Origin: Ahrensia sp. R2A130
GTDB taxonomy: Bacteria; Pseudomonadota; Alphaproteobacteria; Rhizobiales; Rhizobiaceae
Direction of reading: 5' to 3'
Length of the DNA stretch: 64,000 nt
Assembly: GCF_000179775.1 (NCBI RefSeq)
Contig: NZ_AEEB01000017.1
Span: 310,001 to 374,000, forward strand
The position numbers and the translations under genes were made by a program. How positions within the stretch are numbered: the first letter of the stretch is position 1; each line of letters starts with the position of its first letter. Positions 7,278 through 16,467 of this stretch are shown one piece after another. The notes beneath the pieces are model-generated. The model was not told the origin of the DNA. It saw only the letters and a list, made by a program, of their open reading frames with translations, and did not search any database.

Positions 7278-10254
7278 CAAGCTTCTCCCCCTTCGGGTCA
7301 TAGAAAACGGAACCTGTCACTTCGACTTCGATGGTCTCGTCTTCCATCGGCACATAGAGCGTCTCGCCTATACGGTCGAAACCGCCTTCGACCAGCGCCA
7401 TCGCCACGGAGTGACCGAGCGTGCCGGACCAGTAGGATGATGTGACGAAACCGAGCATCTTCATCGGGATCGGTTGGTTCGGGTCGGCAACGATTTGCGC
7501 GCCTTCCTGCAGCACCTTGGTCGGGTCTTTCGTCTTCAACCCGATCAGCTGGCGACGGCCATCCTTCACGAGGTCGGAACGCAACAGACCGCGTTTGCCG
7601 ACATAGTCTGGCTTGATCTTGGAAATGGCCCAAGAGAGGCCAGCGTCGTGCGGGGTGACGGTACCGTCGGTGTCCTGACCGACGATGATGTAGCCCTTCT
7701 CGGCGCGCAAAACGTGCATCGCTTCGGTGCCATAAACACATGCGCCCAGCGGTTCGGCGCGTGCCCATACAGCCTCCCATACGGCGCGGCCATAGTCGGC
7801 AGGAACGTTGATCTCGAAGCCGAGTTCGCCCGTGAACGAGATGCGGAACAGGCGGGCGGGCACGCCGCAGACTTCGCATTCCACAACGCTCATATGGGCG
7901 AACTTCTCAGCTGATATATCGGCACCGGAAACCAGCGGTTCGATGATCTCACGGGCCTTCGGACCTTGCACCGCGATGGTGGCCCATTGCTCGGTGGTGG
8001 ACGTCAGCCACACCTGCATGTCGGGAAACTCGGTCTGCAGATAGTCTTCCATATGCACCATCACGCGCGGCGCACCGCCGGTGGTTGTGGTGACGTGAAA
8101 GCGGTTTTCCGACAGGCGACCGACGACGCCATCATCATAGATGAACCCGTCTTCGCGCAGCATGATGCCGTATTTGGCACGGCCCGGTTTCAGCTTGCTC
8201 CAACCGTTGGTGTAGAGCTTGTCCATAAACGCTGCCGCATCCGGCCCCACGACCTCGATCTTGCCGAGTGTCGAGGCATCGAACACGCCTGCCGTTTCGC
8301 GCACCGTGCGGCATTCGCGGTCGACGGCTTCGTGCATGTCTTCACCTGCCTGCGGGAAGTACCATGCACGTTGCCAGTGGCTGACGGGTTCGAATTCCGC
8401 GCCATTCTCCACCGCCCAATGATGGATCGGTGTTTCGCGCACCGGGTCGAACAGCGGCCCACGGGCCTGGCCCACGATGGAGCCGAAGGTGGTGGGTGTG
8501 TAGGGCGCGCGGAATGTGGTGAGGCCGACGGCGGGGATGGGCTTGTCCAACTTCGTGGCCGCGATGGCGAGGCCGTGCATGTTGGACAGCTTGCCCTGGT
8601 CGGTCGCCATGCCGTTGGTCGTGTAGCGCTTCACATGCTCGATGGAATGCATGCCCTCGCGCACGGCGAGCGATATGTCTTTGGCGGTCACATCGTTCTG
8701 GTAATCGACGAAGGCCTTGCCCTTATCGGCGCTCGTGCCGGTTGCGCCAATCATGCCGCCAGAGCAGGAAATATCGTCGGTGATGTCGTGGCGCTTGGGC
8801 TGGCTGCCCACAGCTTCCAGCGCTTCCATCAACACGGCGTTCAAATCATCAGTACCGTTGCATCCGCCGATGGATACGCAGTCCTGCGGGCTCTTGCCGG
8901 GCAGGAAGCGTTGCGTTGCTTCGTCCCAAGCGGGCTTGCCGCGCGACTGGGAATAAAGATGCAGCGATGGCGTCCAACCGGCGCTCATCAGCAGCGCGTC
9001 GATTTCGAAGTCCTGCTCCTTGCCACCATCACCGTGCGGCTTGGCCGACATACCGTTCACCCGCAGGCGACCGGTGGTGTTGGTGATGTGGTGGCCGGTG
9101 AGAATCGGAATGCCGAATTCCTCAGCCTGCTTGCGAATGTCGTCGGAAATCGTGTCGCGATGTTCGATGATCGCAGCGACCTCGACGCCTTCTTCCGCCA
9201 GATCGAAGGCGGCGGCATAGGCGCTGTCGCAGGCGGTGAAGACGCCGATGCGGGTGCCGACGATCACGCCGTAGCGGTTCAGCCATGTTTGCGCAGCACC
9301 GGCCAAAACGATGCCGGGGCGGTCGTTTCCGGGGAACACCATGTGGCGCTCGATGCCACCCTGCGCCAACACGACCTGCTTGGCGCGAATCTGCCACAGC
9401 CGTTCGCGCGGCATATCAATGTCCGGACGGGAAAGGTGGTCGGTCAGCCGCTCGTTCAGCGCCACCATGTTCTGCTGGAAATAACCGAAGCCTGTGGTGC
9501 GTGTCAGCACGCGCACATTCTTGGCGGCCTTCAATTCTGCAACACGCTCCGCAACCCATTCATGGCCCGTGCGGCCATCGATGCGAATGTCGGTGTCCGA
9601 CAGCAGCCAGCCGCCGAGCTCAGGATTCTCATCGACCAGAATGACGTCCCGCTTCTGCGCTGCGGCAGCGCAGGCTGCAGCAAGACCGGCAGCGCCACCG
9701 CCGACGATCAGCACATCGCAATGGGCGAAGCGGTTGGTGTAGCGGTCGGGGTCGGCGCGTTCCGGCGCGTTGCCGAGACCGGCAGCCGCACGAATGAACG
9801 GCTCATAGACCGTCTCCCAAGCGGCACGGGGCCATTTAAAGGTCTTGTAGTAAAAGCCTGCTGAAAACAGCGACGACATCAGGTTGTTCACAGCGCCCAT
9901 ATCGAAGGGCAGGGTGGGCCAGCGGTTCTGGCTTTCCGCCTCCAGCCCGTCGAACACTTCCTGCACGGAAGCGCGAACGTTCGGCACGGTCCGCGCCTTG
10001 TCGTTTTGCCCTGCGCGGGAAATTTGCATCAAGGCCGATGGCTCTTCGACGCCTGCGCCGATGACGCCGCGCGGACGGTGATATTTGAACGAACGGCCCA
10101 TCAGATGAACGCCGTTGGCCATCAAAGCGGAAGCAAGCGTTTCGCCTGCGAGACCTTCATAAGTCTTGCCGTCGAATGTGAACGACACGGTGCGCGCGCC
10201 AGCCAATTGGCCGCGCTTGGCGATGCGGTAGGGCTGTGGTTTGGTCGGGGTCAC
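7270..10254 (-). CDS. soxA: sarcosine oxidase subunit alpha
   Basis: Large (994 aa) subunit of cytoplasmic tetrameric sarcosine oxidase, which oxidises sarcosine to glycine, passing the methyl carbon to tetrahydrofolate and producing H2O2. Three parts are visible: an N-terminal ferredoxin-like region (FTFDGKTYEGLAGETLASAL) without iron-sulfur cysteines; a dinucleotide-binding domain starting DVLIVGGGAAGLAAACA near residue 175, which binds NAD+ in studied enzymes; and a C-terminal GcvT/aminomethyltransferase domain from about residue 600 that binds folate. It starts at GTG 10254, overlapping the soxD TGA as GTGA. On the opposite strand a long open frame exists only as a coding-bias mirror. Confidence 0.95.
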   Translation of the reverse strand: MTPTKPQPYRIAKRGQLAGARTVSFTFDGKTYEGLAGETLASALMANGVHLMGRSFKYHRPRGVIGAGVEEPSALMQISRAGQNDKARTVPNVRASVQEVFDGLEAESQNRWPTLPFDMGAVNNLMSSLFSAGFYYKTFKWPRAAWETVYEPFIRAAAGLGNAPERADPDRYTNRFAHCDVLIVGGGAAGLAAACAAAAQKRDVILVDENPELGGWLLSDTDIRIDGRTGHEWVAERVAELKAAKNVRVLTRTTGFGYFQQNMVALNERLTDHLSRPDIDMPRERLWQIRAKQVVLAQGGIERHMVFPGNDRPGIVLAGAAQTWLNRYGVIVGTRIGVFTACDSAYAAAFDLAEEGVEVAAIIEHRDTISDDIRKQAEEFGIPILTGHHITNTTGRLRVNGMSAKPHGDGGKEQDFEIDALLMSAGWTPSLHLYSQSRGKPAWDEATQRFLPGKSPQDCVSIGGCNGTDDLNAVLMEALEAVGSQPKRHDITDDISCSGGMIGATGTSADKGKAFVDYQNDVTAKDISLAVREGMHSIEHVKRYTTNGMATDQGKLSNMHGLAIAATKLDKPIPAVGLTTFRAPYTPTTFGSIVGQARGPLFDPVRETPIHHWAVENGAEFEPVSHWQRAWYFPQAGEDMHEAVDRECRTVRETAGVFDASTLGKIEVVGPDAAAFMDKLYTNGWSKLKPGRAKYGIMLREDGFIYDDGVVGRLSENRFHVTTTTGGAPRVMVHMEDYLQTEFPDMQVWLTSTTEQWATIAVQGPKAREIIEPLVSGADISAEKFAHMSVVECEVCGVPARLFRISFTGELGFEINVPADYGRAVWEAVWARAEPLGACVYGTEAMHVLRAEKGYIIVGQDTDGTVTPHDAGLSWAISKIKPDYVGKRGLLRSDLVKDGRRQLIGLKTKDPTKVLQEGAQIVADPNQPIPMKMLGFVTSSYWSGTLGHSVAMALVEGGFDRIGETLYVPMEDETIEVEVTGSVFYDPKGEKLDG

Positions 10255-10634
10255 TTCGCTGTCTCCACAACTTCGTTCAGGCCAACAACAGGGCCACCAT
10301 CAGCCCGCGCCTTGGCGTGCATGGCCTTTACCTCGTCCACGATCTTCGCCAGCTCCTCGTCGGAGGGGCGCGGTTCGCCCGCTTTGTAAACGCGCAGAAA
10401 CCTGTCGGAGATCGTGTCACGAATGGCGTTGAAAAACCGCTGGCAACCATGGGCATGCCGCCACCGCTCAAGGTTCACCCCCTTGGGGTTGGCGCGAATG
10501 AAGAACATCGCCTCGAAGTCTTCATCGGGCATTTCCGACATATCGGAAGGCCGCACGATATGCGCCTGTCCGGCATTGGCAAACTCCAACTCCGGCAAAT
10601 CTTTTTCGCAATAGGGGCAATGGATTAGGAGCAT
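10251..10634 (-). CDS. soxD: sarcosine oxidase subunit delta
   Basis: Small zinc-binding subunit (127 aa) of tetrameric sarcosine oxidase. The zinc ligands of the family can be seen: CPYC at residues 6-9, with a histidine and cysteine in WRHAHGCQRFF near residues 60-64. The protein is somewhat longer than the roughly 100 aa that is common, owing to a C-terminal extension after RFLRVYKAGEPRP that contains a charged helix. It is translationally coupled to soxA by a four-base overlap and lies 19 nt after a small membrane-protein gene that separates it from soxB. Confidence 0.93.
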   Translation of the reverse strand: MLLIHCPYCEKDLPELEFANAGQAHIVRPSDMSEMPDEDFEAMFFIRANPKGVNLERWRHAHGCQRFFNAIRDTISDRFLRVYKAGEPRPSDEELAKIVDEVKAMHAKARADGGPVVGLNEVVETAK

Positions 10635-10653
10635 TATCTTACTTCCAACTCTG

Positions 10654-10926
10654 TCATAGTCTTACACTGTTCCCGCAGGAGCGGGTCAAATCGCAAAGAA
10701 GCTCTGTGCGGAAAAGCGAGTAAGCGACGATCAGCATAAGCGCCAAACCTGCGAAGAAGACTGCGAGCACGCCAGAAATCTGGTGTGTAGATCGCAGCAA
10801 TTCACTTGCTGTACCGATTTTGCCAACAGCGATGTGTCTTTCACTTATTTTCCACACAACAGCGCATGCAGCGCTCAGCAAAAAGCCAAGCAGAGCAAGT
10901 GTTGTTATTTGATCCGGCGTAGCCAT
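10654..10926 (-). CDS. small two-helix membrane protein inside the sarcosine oxidase operon
   Basis: A 90-aa protein with two hydrophobic helices, at residues 9-25 (LALLGFLLSAACAVVW) and 48-70 (ISGVLAVFFAGLALMLIVAY), joined by a basic loop, and a tail with two cysteines (ELLCDLTRSCGN). Its ATG shares one base with the soxB TAA (TAATG) and soxD begins 19 nt after its stop, so it is an integral part of the transcript. I do not recognise a family. Classical soxBDAG operons lack it. Possible roles are membrane tethering of the oxidase, or it may be a passive passenger; neither is shown by sequence. Confidence 0.72.
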   Translation of the reverse strand: MATPDQITTLALLGFLLSAACAVVWKISERHIAVGKIGTASELLRSTHQISGVLAVFFAGLALMLIVAYSLFRTELLCDLTRSCGNSVRL

Positions 10927-12179
10927 TAGTGAGCCACAGCCGCAGCTGCGGCCTCATCGATCAAGCGTCCCGACCGGAAGCGATCCAGCGTGAAGCCTTC
11001 GTTGATCTTGTGTGGTGCGTCATTGGCTATCGTATGCGCAAAGACGTTCGCGCTGCCCGGTGTGGCCTTGAAGCCGCCGGTGCCCCAGCCGCAGTTTACG
11101 TAAAGGCCACCCACCGGTGTCTTGCTCAAAATCGGTGAGCGGTCCGGCGTCACGTCCACGATGCCGCCCCATGTCCGCAGCATCTTCATGCGGCTGAACA
11201 TCGGGTATAGTTCAACGATGGCATCCAGTGTGTGCTGCAAAATGTGCATCGAACCGGTCTGCGAATAGGACAGGTATTGGTCCGTACCCGCGCCAATGAC
11301 CAACTCGCCCTTGTCGGACTGCGAAATGTAGGCGTGAACCGCGTTGCTCATCACCACGCATGGGAAGCAGGGCTTCACCGGTTCGGACACCAGCGCCTGC
11401 AATGGATAGCTTTCCAGCGGCATGCGAACGCCTGCCATTTCCATCAGCACCGATGTATGGCCGGCGGCGACGACGCCAACTTTCTTGGCACCGATTGTGC
11501 CGCGATTGGTTTCGACGCCCGTCACCTTGCCGTCCGGCGAACGGTTGATGCCGGTGACTTCGCAGTTCTGAATGATGTCCACGCCAAGCGCAGACGCCTT
11601 GCGCGCATAGCCCCAAGCTACGGCGTCGTGGCGAGCCGTACCACCGGAACGTTGCAGCGCTGCGCCCATAACCGGGTAGCGGCTGTCTTTGGAAATATCG
11701 AGCGGCGGGCAGTATTCCTTGGCCTGCTGCGGGGTGAGCCACTGGTTGTCGACGCCGTTCAGACGGTTGGCATGAATGTGGCGCTGGGCCGACTGCACGT
11801 CGTGCACGCTGTGGGCCAGCATCATCACACCGCGCGGGCTGAACATGACATTGTAGTTCAGCTCCTGCGACAGCGTCTTCCACAGGTTCAACGAGTGATT
11901 ATAAAGACCCGCCGATTCGTCGTAGAGATAGTTAGAACGAATAATCGTGGTGTTGCGGCCCGTGTTGCCGCCGCCGAGCCAGCCTTTTTCCAGCACCGCG
12001 ATGTTCGTGATGCCGTGCTCTTTCGCAAGATAATACGCAGTGCCGAGGCCGTGGCCGCCCGCGCCGATGATGATGACATCATATTTCGATTTCGGCTCTG
12101 GGTTGGTCCACTGCTTTTCCCAGCCCTTTTGGCCGCGAAGCGCCTCTTTGGCGAGCGTTAGCGCATTGAAAGGTGTCAT
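10926..12179 (-). CDS. soxB: sarcosine oxidase subunit beta
   Basis: The catalytic flavoprotein subunit, 417 aa. A FAD-binding Rossmann motif ([18 protein letters not shown]) starts at residue 35. The [10 protein letters not shown] stretch at 181-190 holds a histidine (His-184) at the place where covalent FMN is attached in studied SoxB proteins. The C-terminal [13 protein letters not shown] and [15 protein letters not shown] motifs are typical of the family. SoxB oxidises sarcosine at the FAD and passes electrons through FMN to oxygen. It is the first gene of the operon; AAGGA lies 9 nt before the ATG at 12179. The usual neighbours glyA and purU, for the one-carbon product, are absent here. 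Confidence 0.95.
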   Translation of the reverse strand: MTPFNALTLAKEALRGQKGWEKQWTNPEPKSKYDVIIIGAGGHGLGTAYYLAKEHGITNIAVLEKGWLGGGNTGRNTTIIRSNYLYDESAGLYNHSLNLWKTLSQELNYNVMFSPRGVMMLAHSVHDVQSAQRHIHANRLNGVDNQWLTPQQAKEYCPPLDISKDSRYPVMGAALQRSGGTARHDAVAWGYARKASALGVDIIQNCEVTGINRSPDGKVTGVETNRGTIGAKKVGVVAAGHTSVLMEMAGVRMPLESYPLQALVSEPVKPCFPCVVMSNAVHAYISQSDKGELVIGAGTDQYLSYSQTGSMHILQHTLDAIVELYPMFSRMKMLRTWGGIVDVTPDRSPILSKTPVGGLYVNCGWGTGGFKATPGSANVFAHTIANDAPHKINEGFTLDRFRSGRLIDEAAAAAVAH

Positions 12180-12507
12180 CGTTCAACGTCCTTACAGTCG
12201 TTTGCGTGCGGGGCTTGTCGTCGAGGCGGCTGGTCTGCCCGATCTGCGCGCGCTCCCCTGCGCTGCATCTCGTTGTCGTATTTGGCATTATCATGGCGGT
12301 AAGACCACGCACCATCGCGCTTGCGACACTGTGCGACATGCTGTGGTGCAGTTGCGCCACGGCGGCCTTCAAGCCCTCGAACTGCGCCTTACGAGGTTGA
12401 CTTTGATCTATCGGACGCTAAATCAAACCAAGATTTCCCGCAGACTTTCGCAGGCCAGCGCGTTTCGCGCCATACCCGCTTGTTTGCCACACGAACGGAC
12501 CGAGACG
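12180..12507 (+). other. 328 nt divergent intergenic region between soxB and rpmJ
   Basis: This region holds the soxB leader on the minus strand and the rpmJ promoter on the plus strand. Apart from the promoter-like hexamers listed separately I see no conserved frame, tRNA or clear operator. The half next to soxB is GC-rich; the stretch next to rpmJ is AT-richer. Confidence 0.5.
12397..12424 (+). promoter_or_regulatory. candidate sigma-70-type promoter for rpmJ
   Basis: TTGACT (12397-12402) and TAAATC (12419-12424) are spaced by 16 nt and lie upstream of rpmJ, predicting a leader of roughly 75 nt. The match to the housekeeping consensus is fair, not perfect, and rests on pattern alone. Confidence 0.4.
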
Positions 12508-12633
12508 ATGAAAGTCAAAAACTCCCTGCGCTCGCTTAAAGGCCGCCACCGCGCTAACCGCCTGGTTCGCCGCAAGGGCCGCGTTTACATCATCAACAAG
12601 GTGAACCCGCGCTTCAAAGCTCGCCAAGGCTAA
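12508..12633 (+). CDS. rpmJ: 50S ribosomal protein bL36, cysteine-free form
   Basis: A 41-aa basic protein, [14 protein letters not shown] followed by [17 protein letters not shown] and ending PRFKARQG. It is the smallest large-subunit ribosomal protein. The zinc-ribbon cysteines of classical bL36 are missing; this is the C-minus form that Alphaproteobacteria commonly carry, so zinc independence is normal here. ATG 12508 is the only sensible start; the reading frame is open further upstream but shows no homology. The gene is monocistronic, with a GC-rich hairpin 10 nt after its stop codon. Confidence 0.95.
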   Translation: MKVKNSLRSLKGRHRANRLVRRKGRVYIINKVNPRFKARQG

Positions 12634-12643
12634 GCGTTCCGGG

Positions 12644-12661
12644 CGCAGGCTGCTGCCTGCG
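12644..12661 (+). terminator. hairpin after rpmJ, possible terminator
   Basis: CGCAGGC (12644-12650) and GCCTGCG (12655-12661) form a perfect 7 bp stem with a TGCT loop. There is no T-run behind it, so termination or 3'-end protection of the rpmJ message is likely but unproven. Confidence 0.45.
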
Positions 12662-12730
12662 ACACCGCTGCTCAGGCAGTTCACGAAAATTCGAATTGAC
12701 CGGCATGGGAACAAGGTTAGTCTTGTCTCC

Positions 12731-13408
12731 ATGCTTTTGCTCGTCCGACTGACATTTGCCGTCTTGCTTTCCGTGGTTCCCGCAATAGGAGCCAATGCAG
12801 CTTTCGCGCAAGAAACACAGCTTGCCCCCGGAGTTGATCCGAGCGGGGACATCGACACCGGCATTCCGCTGCCGAAGGTTGAGAAGCCGGAAGCAAAGAA
12901 GCCGCCGCCGAAAACTGCCTTTGAATTCGCCAAAGACCTTGATGGTCTATTCGGTCAGTTGAAGCGTACACGCGACCACAAACTGGCAGACCGTATTTCC
13001 ACCCAGATTTGGGAAAAGTGGCAAACGTCCAACAGCAAATCTATCGATCTGCTCACACACTGGGCACGCGCTGCCAGTGGCCGCAAACAGTTCGATGCTG
13101 CACTCGATCTGCTCGATCAGGTGATCGTCTTACGGCCGGAATACGCCGAAGGATGGAATCAGCGCGCGACTTTGCATTTCCAGCGAAAGGATTTCCGCAA
13201 ATCGATTGCTGATATCGAGAAGGTTTTGGCGCTTGAACCACGCCATTACGGGGCGCTGTCCGGCCTTGCCGTTATTTTGGAACAGTTGGGCAATGAAAAG
13301 CAGGCACTGCAAACTTGGTATCGTGTCCTCAGCGTTTACCCATCCAATCGCAGCGCAGGCCGTGCGGTGGTTAGGCTGGAGGAAGAGTTAGCGGGCAGCG
13401 GCATCTAA
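12731..13408 (+). CDS. periplasmic TPR-repeat protein
   Basis: A 225-aa protein with a signal peptide ending near ANAAFA, a proline- and lysine-rich linker (PKVEKPEAKKPPPKT, about residues 48-62) and then helical TPR-like repeats from about residue 100 to 215, for example ARAASGRKQFDAALDLLDQ, the next repeat AEGWNQRATLHFQRKDF and ALSGLAVILEQLGNEKQA. TPR units mediate protein contacts; the partner is unknown. It follows rpmJ by about 100 nt with only a weak ribosome-binding site. Similar short TPR proteins next to rpmJ occur in rhizobial genomes, as far as I recall. Confidence 0.8.
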   Translation: MLLLVRLTFAVLLSVVPAIGANAAFAQETQLAPGVDPSGDIDTGIPLPKVEKPEAKKPPPKTAFEFAKDLDGLFGQLKRTRDHKLADRISTQIWEKWQTSNSKSIDLLTHWARAASGRKQFDAALDLLDQVIVLRPEYAEGWNQRATLHFQRKDFRKSIADIEKVLALEPRHYGALSGLAVILEQLGNEKQALQTWYRVLSVYPSNRSAGRAVVRLEEELAGSGI

Positions 13409-13512
13409 CGTGCGATCAATTCTGCTTTTACCCACATATCTGTAGTGATTTTTGAACCAGAACGACGTAGCGCTCGTTCCTACACACAGACACGCTAATC
13501 GGTTCTTCTCCT

Positions 13513-14472
13513 TTGAAAATTATGACCATTTTTATATTGCTCCTGCTCGTCGTCGGTGGTGCAGCCTTTGGATACACGCGCTTTCAAGCTGAACGGATCG
13601 AAGCGCAGTACCCGCCCGCTGGAGAGTTTGCGGATGTGGCGGGTGTTCGCCTGCATTATCTCGATGTTCCGGCAGAGGCGTCTGAGAAGCCGCCGGTCGT
13701 TTTTCTCCACGGCGCTTCCGGTAATCTGCACGACCAGCGTGGTGCGTTTGAAGCTAAACTCAAAGGCTCACGACGGATGCTGTTCATTGATCGCCCGGGT
13801 CATGGTTACTCGCAGCGTGGCGAGGCCGAAACACCTGCACAACAGGCTGATTTGATCGCCGGTTTGCTTGATCAACTCGGCATTGAGCGCGCCGTCATCG
13901 TTGGGCATTCACTTGGCAGTGCATCCACAGCTGCCCTCGGCGTTCTGCATCCGGAAAAAGTACAGGGTCTCGTCTTCTTGGCGCCAGCGACCCACGTGTG
14001 GCCCGGTGGCGTTACGTGGTACTACTCCATCGCGGCACTCCCTGTGATCGGGAATATGTTCACCGAAACCCTGTCATTGCCAGTGGGAATGACAGCACTC
14101 GAAACCGGTACAAAGTCGGTTTTCGACCCAAACGCGGTTCCACAAGGCTATGTTGAAAACGCTGCCATTCCTGTGTTCTTGAGGCCTTCTGTCTTTCGCG
14201 CAAACGCCCGTGACGTGGCGGGTCTGAAAGGTTTCGTAACAGAATTTTCCAAGCGTTATTCTGAGATCAAAGCGCCGACGGTTATTATAACCGGTGATAC
14301 TGACGATATCGTCGCGCCATCCATCCATTCCATCGGTCTGGAGCGTGACATTGAAGGGGCTGAACTCATCATTCTTCCCGGCGTTGGCCACAAACCTGAT
14401 TACGTCGCGACTGACCGAATTATTCAGGCAATAGACAAAGTCTCATTTGCGAAGCCGGTCCTGACCAACTGA
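13513..14472 (+). CDS. membrane-anchored alpha/beta hydrolase
   Basis: A 319-aa protein with an N-terminal membrane anchor (residues 5-20) followed by a full alpha/beta-hydrolase fold: oxyanion HGASG at 66-70, nucleophile elbow GHSLGS with Ser-133, acidic residue in GDTDDIV (Asp-264 or 265), and His-293 in GVGHKPD. The triad therefore looks complete. Such enzymes include esterases, haloperoxidase-like and epoxide hydrolase-like proteins; the substrate is not apparent. The start is TTG 13513 or ATG 13522, three codons apart; neither has a strong ribosome-binding site. It converges on pyk, 15 nt between stops. Confidence 0.82.
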   Translation: MKIMTIFILLLLVVGGAAFGYTRFQAERIEAQYPPAGEFADVAGVRLHYLDVPAEASEKPPVVFLHGASGNLHDQRGAFEAKLKGSRRMLFIDRPGHGYSQRGEAETPAQQADLIAGLLDQLGIERAVIVGHSLGSASTAALGVLHPEKVQGLVFLAPATHVWPGGVTWYYSIAALPVIGNMFTETLSLPVGMTALETGTKSVFDPNAVPQGYVENAAIPVFLRPSVFRANARDVAGLKGFVTEFSKRYSEIKAPTVIITGDTDDIVAPSIHSIGLERDIEGAELIILPGVGHKPDYVATDRIIQAIDKVSFAKPVLTN

Positions 14473-14487
14473 ACAGGTAACGAGAAC

Positions 14488-15939
14488 TTAGCTCGCAACC
14501 CGATTCTGGCTGCCCTGACCGTCTTCGCTAATATACGCGATGCGAAGCATATTGGTTGAACCCGGCGTTCCAAGTGGAACACCCACTGAAATGATGATCC
14601 GTTCGCCTGGCTTGGCCAAACCCTCGCGGTGGGCACAGCGGCAGGCCTTGTCGATAACGTCTTCCAATGTGTTGGAATCAGGTGTGATGACGCATTTCGT
14701 GCCCCATAGCATCGCCATCCGCCGGGCCGTTGTGGCGACAGGCGATAGAGCAAGAATGGGTTTTTCCGGCCGCACACGTGCAGCGCGAAGGCCGGTAGAA
14801 CCGGAGGCGGTGAAGCAAACGATAGCAGCGAGATTAAGCGTGTCGGCAATCTCCGCAGCCGCGAAAGAAATTGCATCTGCACCGGTCGATTCTGCCTGCG
14901 GGCGTTGGCCTGCAATCACGTCGACATAACCTTTGTCCTTCTCGATGGACTCAGCGATCGAGTTCATCGTTCGAACTGCATCTTCGGGATAGTCGCCAGC
15001 CGCAGATTCAGCTGATAGCATGATGGCATCCGCGCCTTCGTAGACAGCGTTTGCAACGTCGGACACCTCGGCACGAGTTGGAACCGGCGAGTGGATCATC
15101 GATTCCAGCATCTGCGTGGCGACCACAACCGGAACGCCGGCGCGGCGGCATTTGCGGATCATTTTCTTCTGAATTGACGGTACGAGTTCCAGCGGCATTT
15201 CCACGCCAAGATCGCCGCGAGCCACCATTATGGCATCGGAAAGGTCGATGATGTCATCAAGCCGTTCAACCGCTTGCGGCTTTTCGATCTTGCACAAAAT
15301 ACCGGCTTTGCGACCGACGATTTTGCGCGGTTCGGCCAGATCTTCAGGGCGCTGGATAAAGGACAGCGCGATCCAGTCGATCTCTTCTTTCAGCGCGGCC
15401 TCGAGATCTTTGCGATCTTTCTCAGTCAGCACGCCCGCGTCGATGTCTGAGTCGGGTACGTTCACGCCCTTCTTGTCTGCCAACCAAGTGCCGGACAGCA
15501 CCTTGGTTTTGGACCAGCCATCGCCGGTTTCGATAACTTGTAACTGCACCTTGCCGTCATTCACCAACAAACGGTGGCCGGGTTCCATAGCTTCAAGAAT
15601 TTCAGGATGGGGCAGGTGAACGCGTTCGCTGTTGCCAGGCGTCGGATCACTATCAAGAGTGATGACATGTCCCGGCACAACGTCAATTTCACCGTTTTCA
15701 AACGTACCGAGGCGGTGCTTTGGCCCCTGAATATCGACCATGATGCCGATGGGGAATTTTAGCTCAGCTTCGACCGCGCGAATGTGTTGAACCGTTTGGC
15801 GCATCAGATCATGGCTGGCATGGCTCATGTTGATGCGGAACGTGTCAGCACCAGCCAGCGCAAGCGCGTGAATTTTCGCTTGTGTGTTGGAAGCCGGACC
15901 GAGAGTGGCAACAATTTTAACGCGGCGATTGCGGTTCAT
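14488..15939 (-). CDS. pyk: pyruvate kinase
   Basis: Converts phosphoenolpyruvate and ADP to pyruvate and ATP, the last step of glycolysis and of the Entner-Doudoroff route. The 483-aa chain has VKIVATLGPAS at the N-terminus, the substrate-binding RINMSHASHD, and the active-site signature CKIEKPQAVERLDDI followed by IMVARGDLGVEMPLE. Its ATG overlaps the TGA of the DUF1036 gene by four bases. It is of standard length and complete. Pyruvate kinase next to a DUF1036 protein and an N-formylglutamate amidohydrolase is an arrangement I recall from rhizobia. Confidence 0.95.
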   Translation of the reverse strand: MNRNRRVKIVATLGPASNTQAKIHALALAGADTFRINMSHASHDLMRQTVQHIRAVEAELKFPIGIMVDIQGPKHRLGTFENGEIDVVPGHVITLDSDPTPGNSERVHLPHPEILEAMEPGHRLLVNDGKVQLQVIETGDGWSKTKVLSGTWLADKKGVNVPDSDIDAGVLTEKDRKDLEAALKEEIDWIALSFIQRPEDLAEPRKIVGRKAGILCKIEKPQAVERLDDIIDLSDAIMVARGDLGVEMPLELVPSIQKKMIRKCRRAGVPVVVATQMLESMIHSPVPTRAEVSDVANAVYEGADAIMLSAESAAGDYPEDAVRTMNSIAESIEKDKGYVDVIAGQRPQAESTGADAISFAAAEIADTLNLAAIVCFTASGSTGLRAARVRPEKPILALSPVATTARRMAMLWGTKCVITPDSNTLEDVIDKACRCAHREGLAKPGERIIISVGVPLGTPGSTNMLRIAYISEDGQGSQNRVAS

Positions 15940-16415
15940 TGGCTTGGAGCCTTTTCTTCAATGTCGTTGCCCGTGTCACTGCCCGGCGCGCGGGCTTGGC
16001 CGGGGTTGAGCCTAACCTGCCAATTGGTTTGTTTGCCGGTGTCGATCTCGAAAAATCCGGTGCGCTCGTGACCGCGCGCAAAGCAGTTCTCAAGGCCTTC
16101 GATGTTGAACTCTTTTGACGACGTGCACATGAACACTGGCCCGCGCCATTGTCCGCCTGTCACAGAATCTTCTGCGTGAAGATAGAAATACCGTGCGTTG
16201 AGCGAACCTTTGATAACGGCTGCGCAATCTCCGGCAGGGATGCGCCACCAACCTTCGCTCTTCCACATTTCCTTATCGCGGTAGCCTACGGACACGCCGA
16301 CAAGATTTTCTGTAGTGTTGCAAACGCTTAAATCTGCGCGCGCAGGAAGGGGGGCCAAAGCTTGCAATGCAAGTCCGGCAGCGCCCGTCATAACGAGTTT
16401 TTTCAAACGATTCAT
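15936..16415 (-). CDS. DUF1036 family exported protein
   Basis: A 159-aa protein with a signal peptide (MNRLKKLVMTGAAGLALQ, cleaved near ARA) and a DUF1036 domain beginning DLSVCNTTENLVGVSVGYRD and running through EGWWRIPAGDC, ARYFYLHAEDS and VFMCTSSKEFNIEG. The conserved cysteines probably form disulfides outside the cytoplasm. The function of the family is not known. I set the start at ATG 16415; the longer frame would begin at a TTG at 16445 with no support. Coupled to pyk by a four-base overlap, which suggests co-expression. Confidence 0.85.
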   Translation of the reverse strand: MNRLKKLVMTGAAGLALQALAPLPARADLSVCNTTENLVGVSVGYRDKEMWKSEGWWRIPAGDCAAVIKGSLNARYFYLHAEDSVTGGQWRGPVFMCTSSKEFNIEGLENCFARGHERTGFFEIDTGKQTNWQVRLNPGQARAPGSDTGNDIEEKAPSQ

Positions 16416-16467
16416 AGGCTCTGGTGTTGCCTGCTCTCCGGCCAAGTGTCAACGCGCATAAAGGTGG

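Noticed and set aside
7966..9864. A 632-codon open frame on the plus strand opposite soxA
   Set aside because: It mirrors the well-conserved soxA frame; GC-rich third positions leave the opposite strand free of stops. Its translation is rich in His, Gly and Arg and has no recognisable domain.
11232..12161. A 309-codon open frame opposite soxB
   Set aside because: soxB motifs cover the entire stretch; the antisense product is not protein-like.
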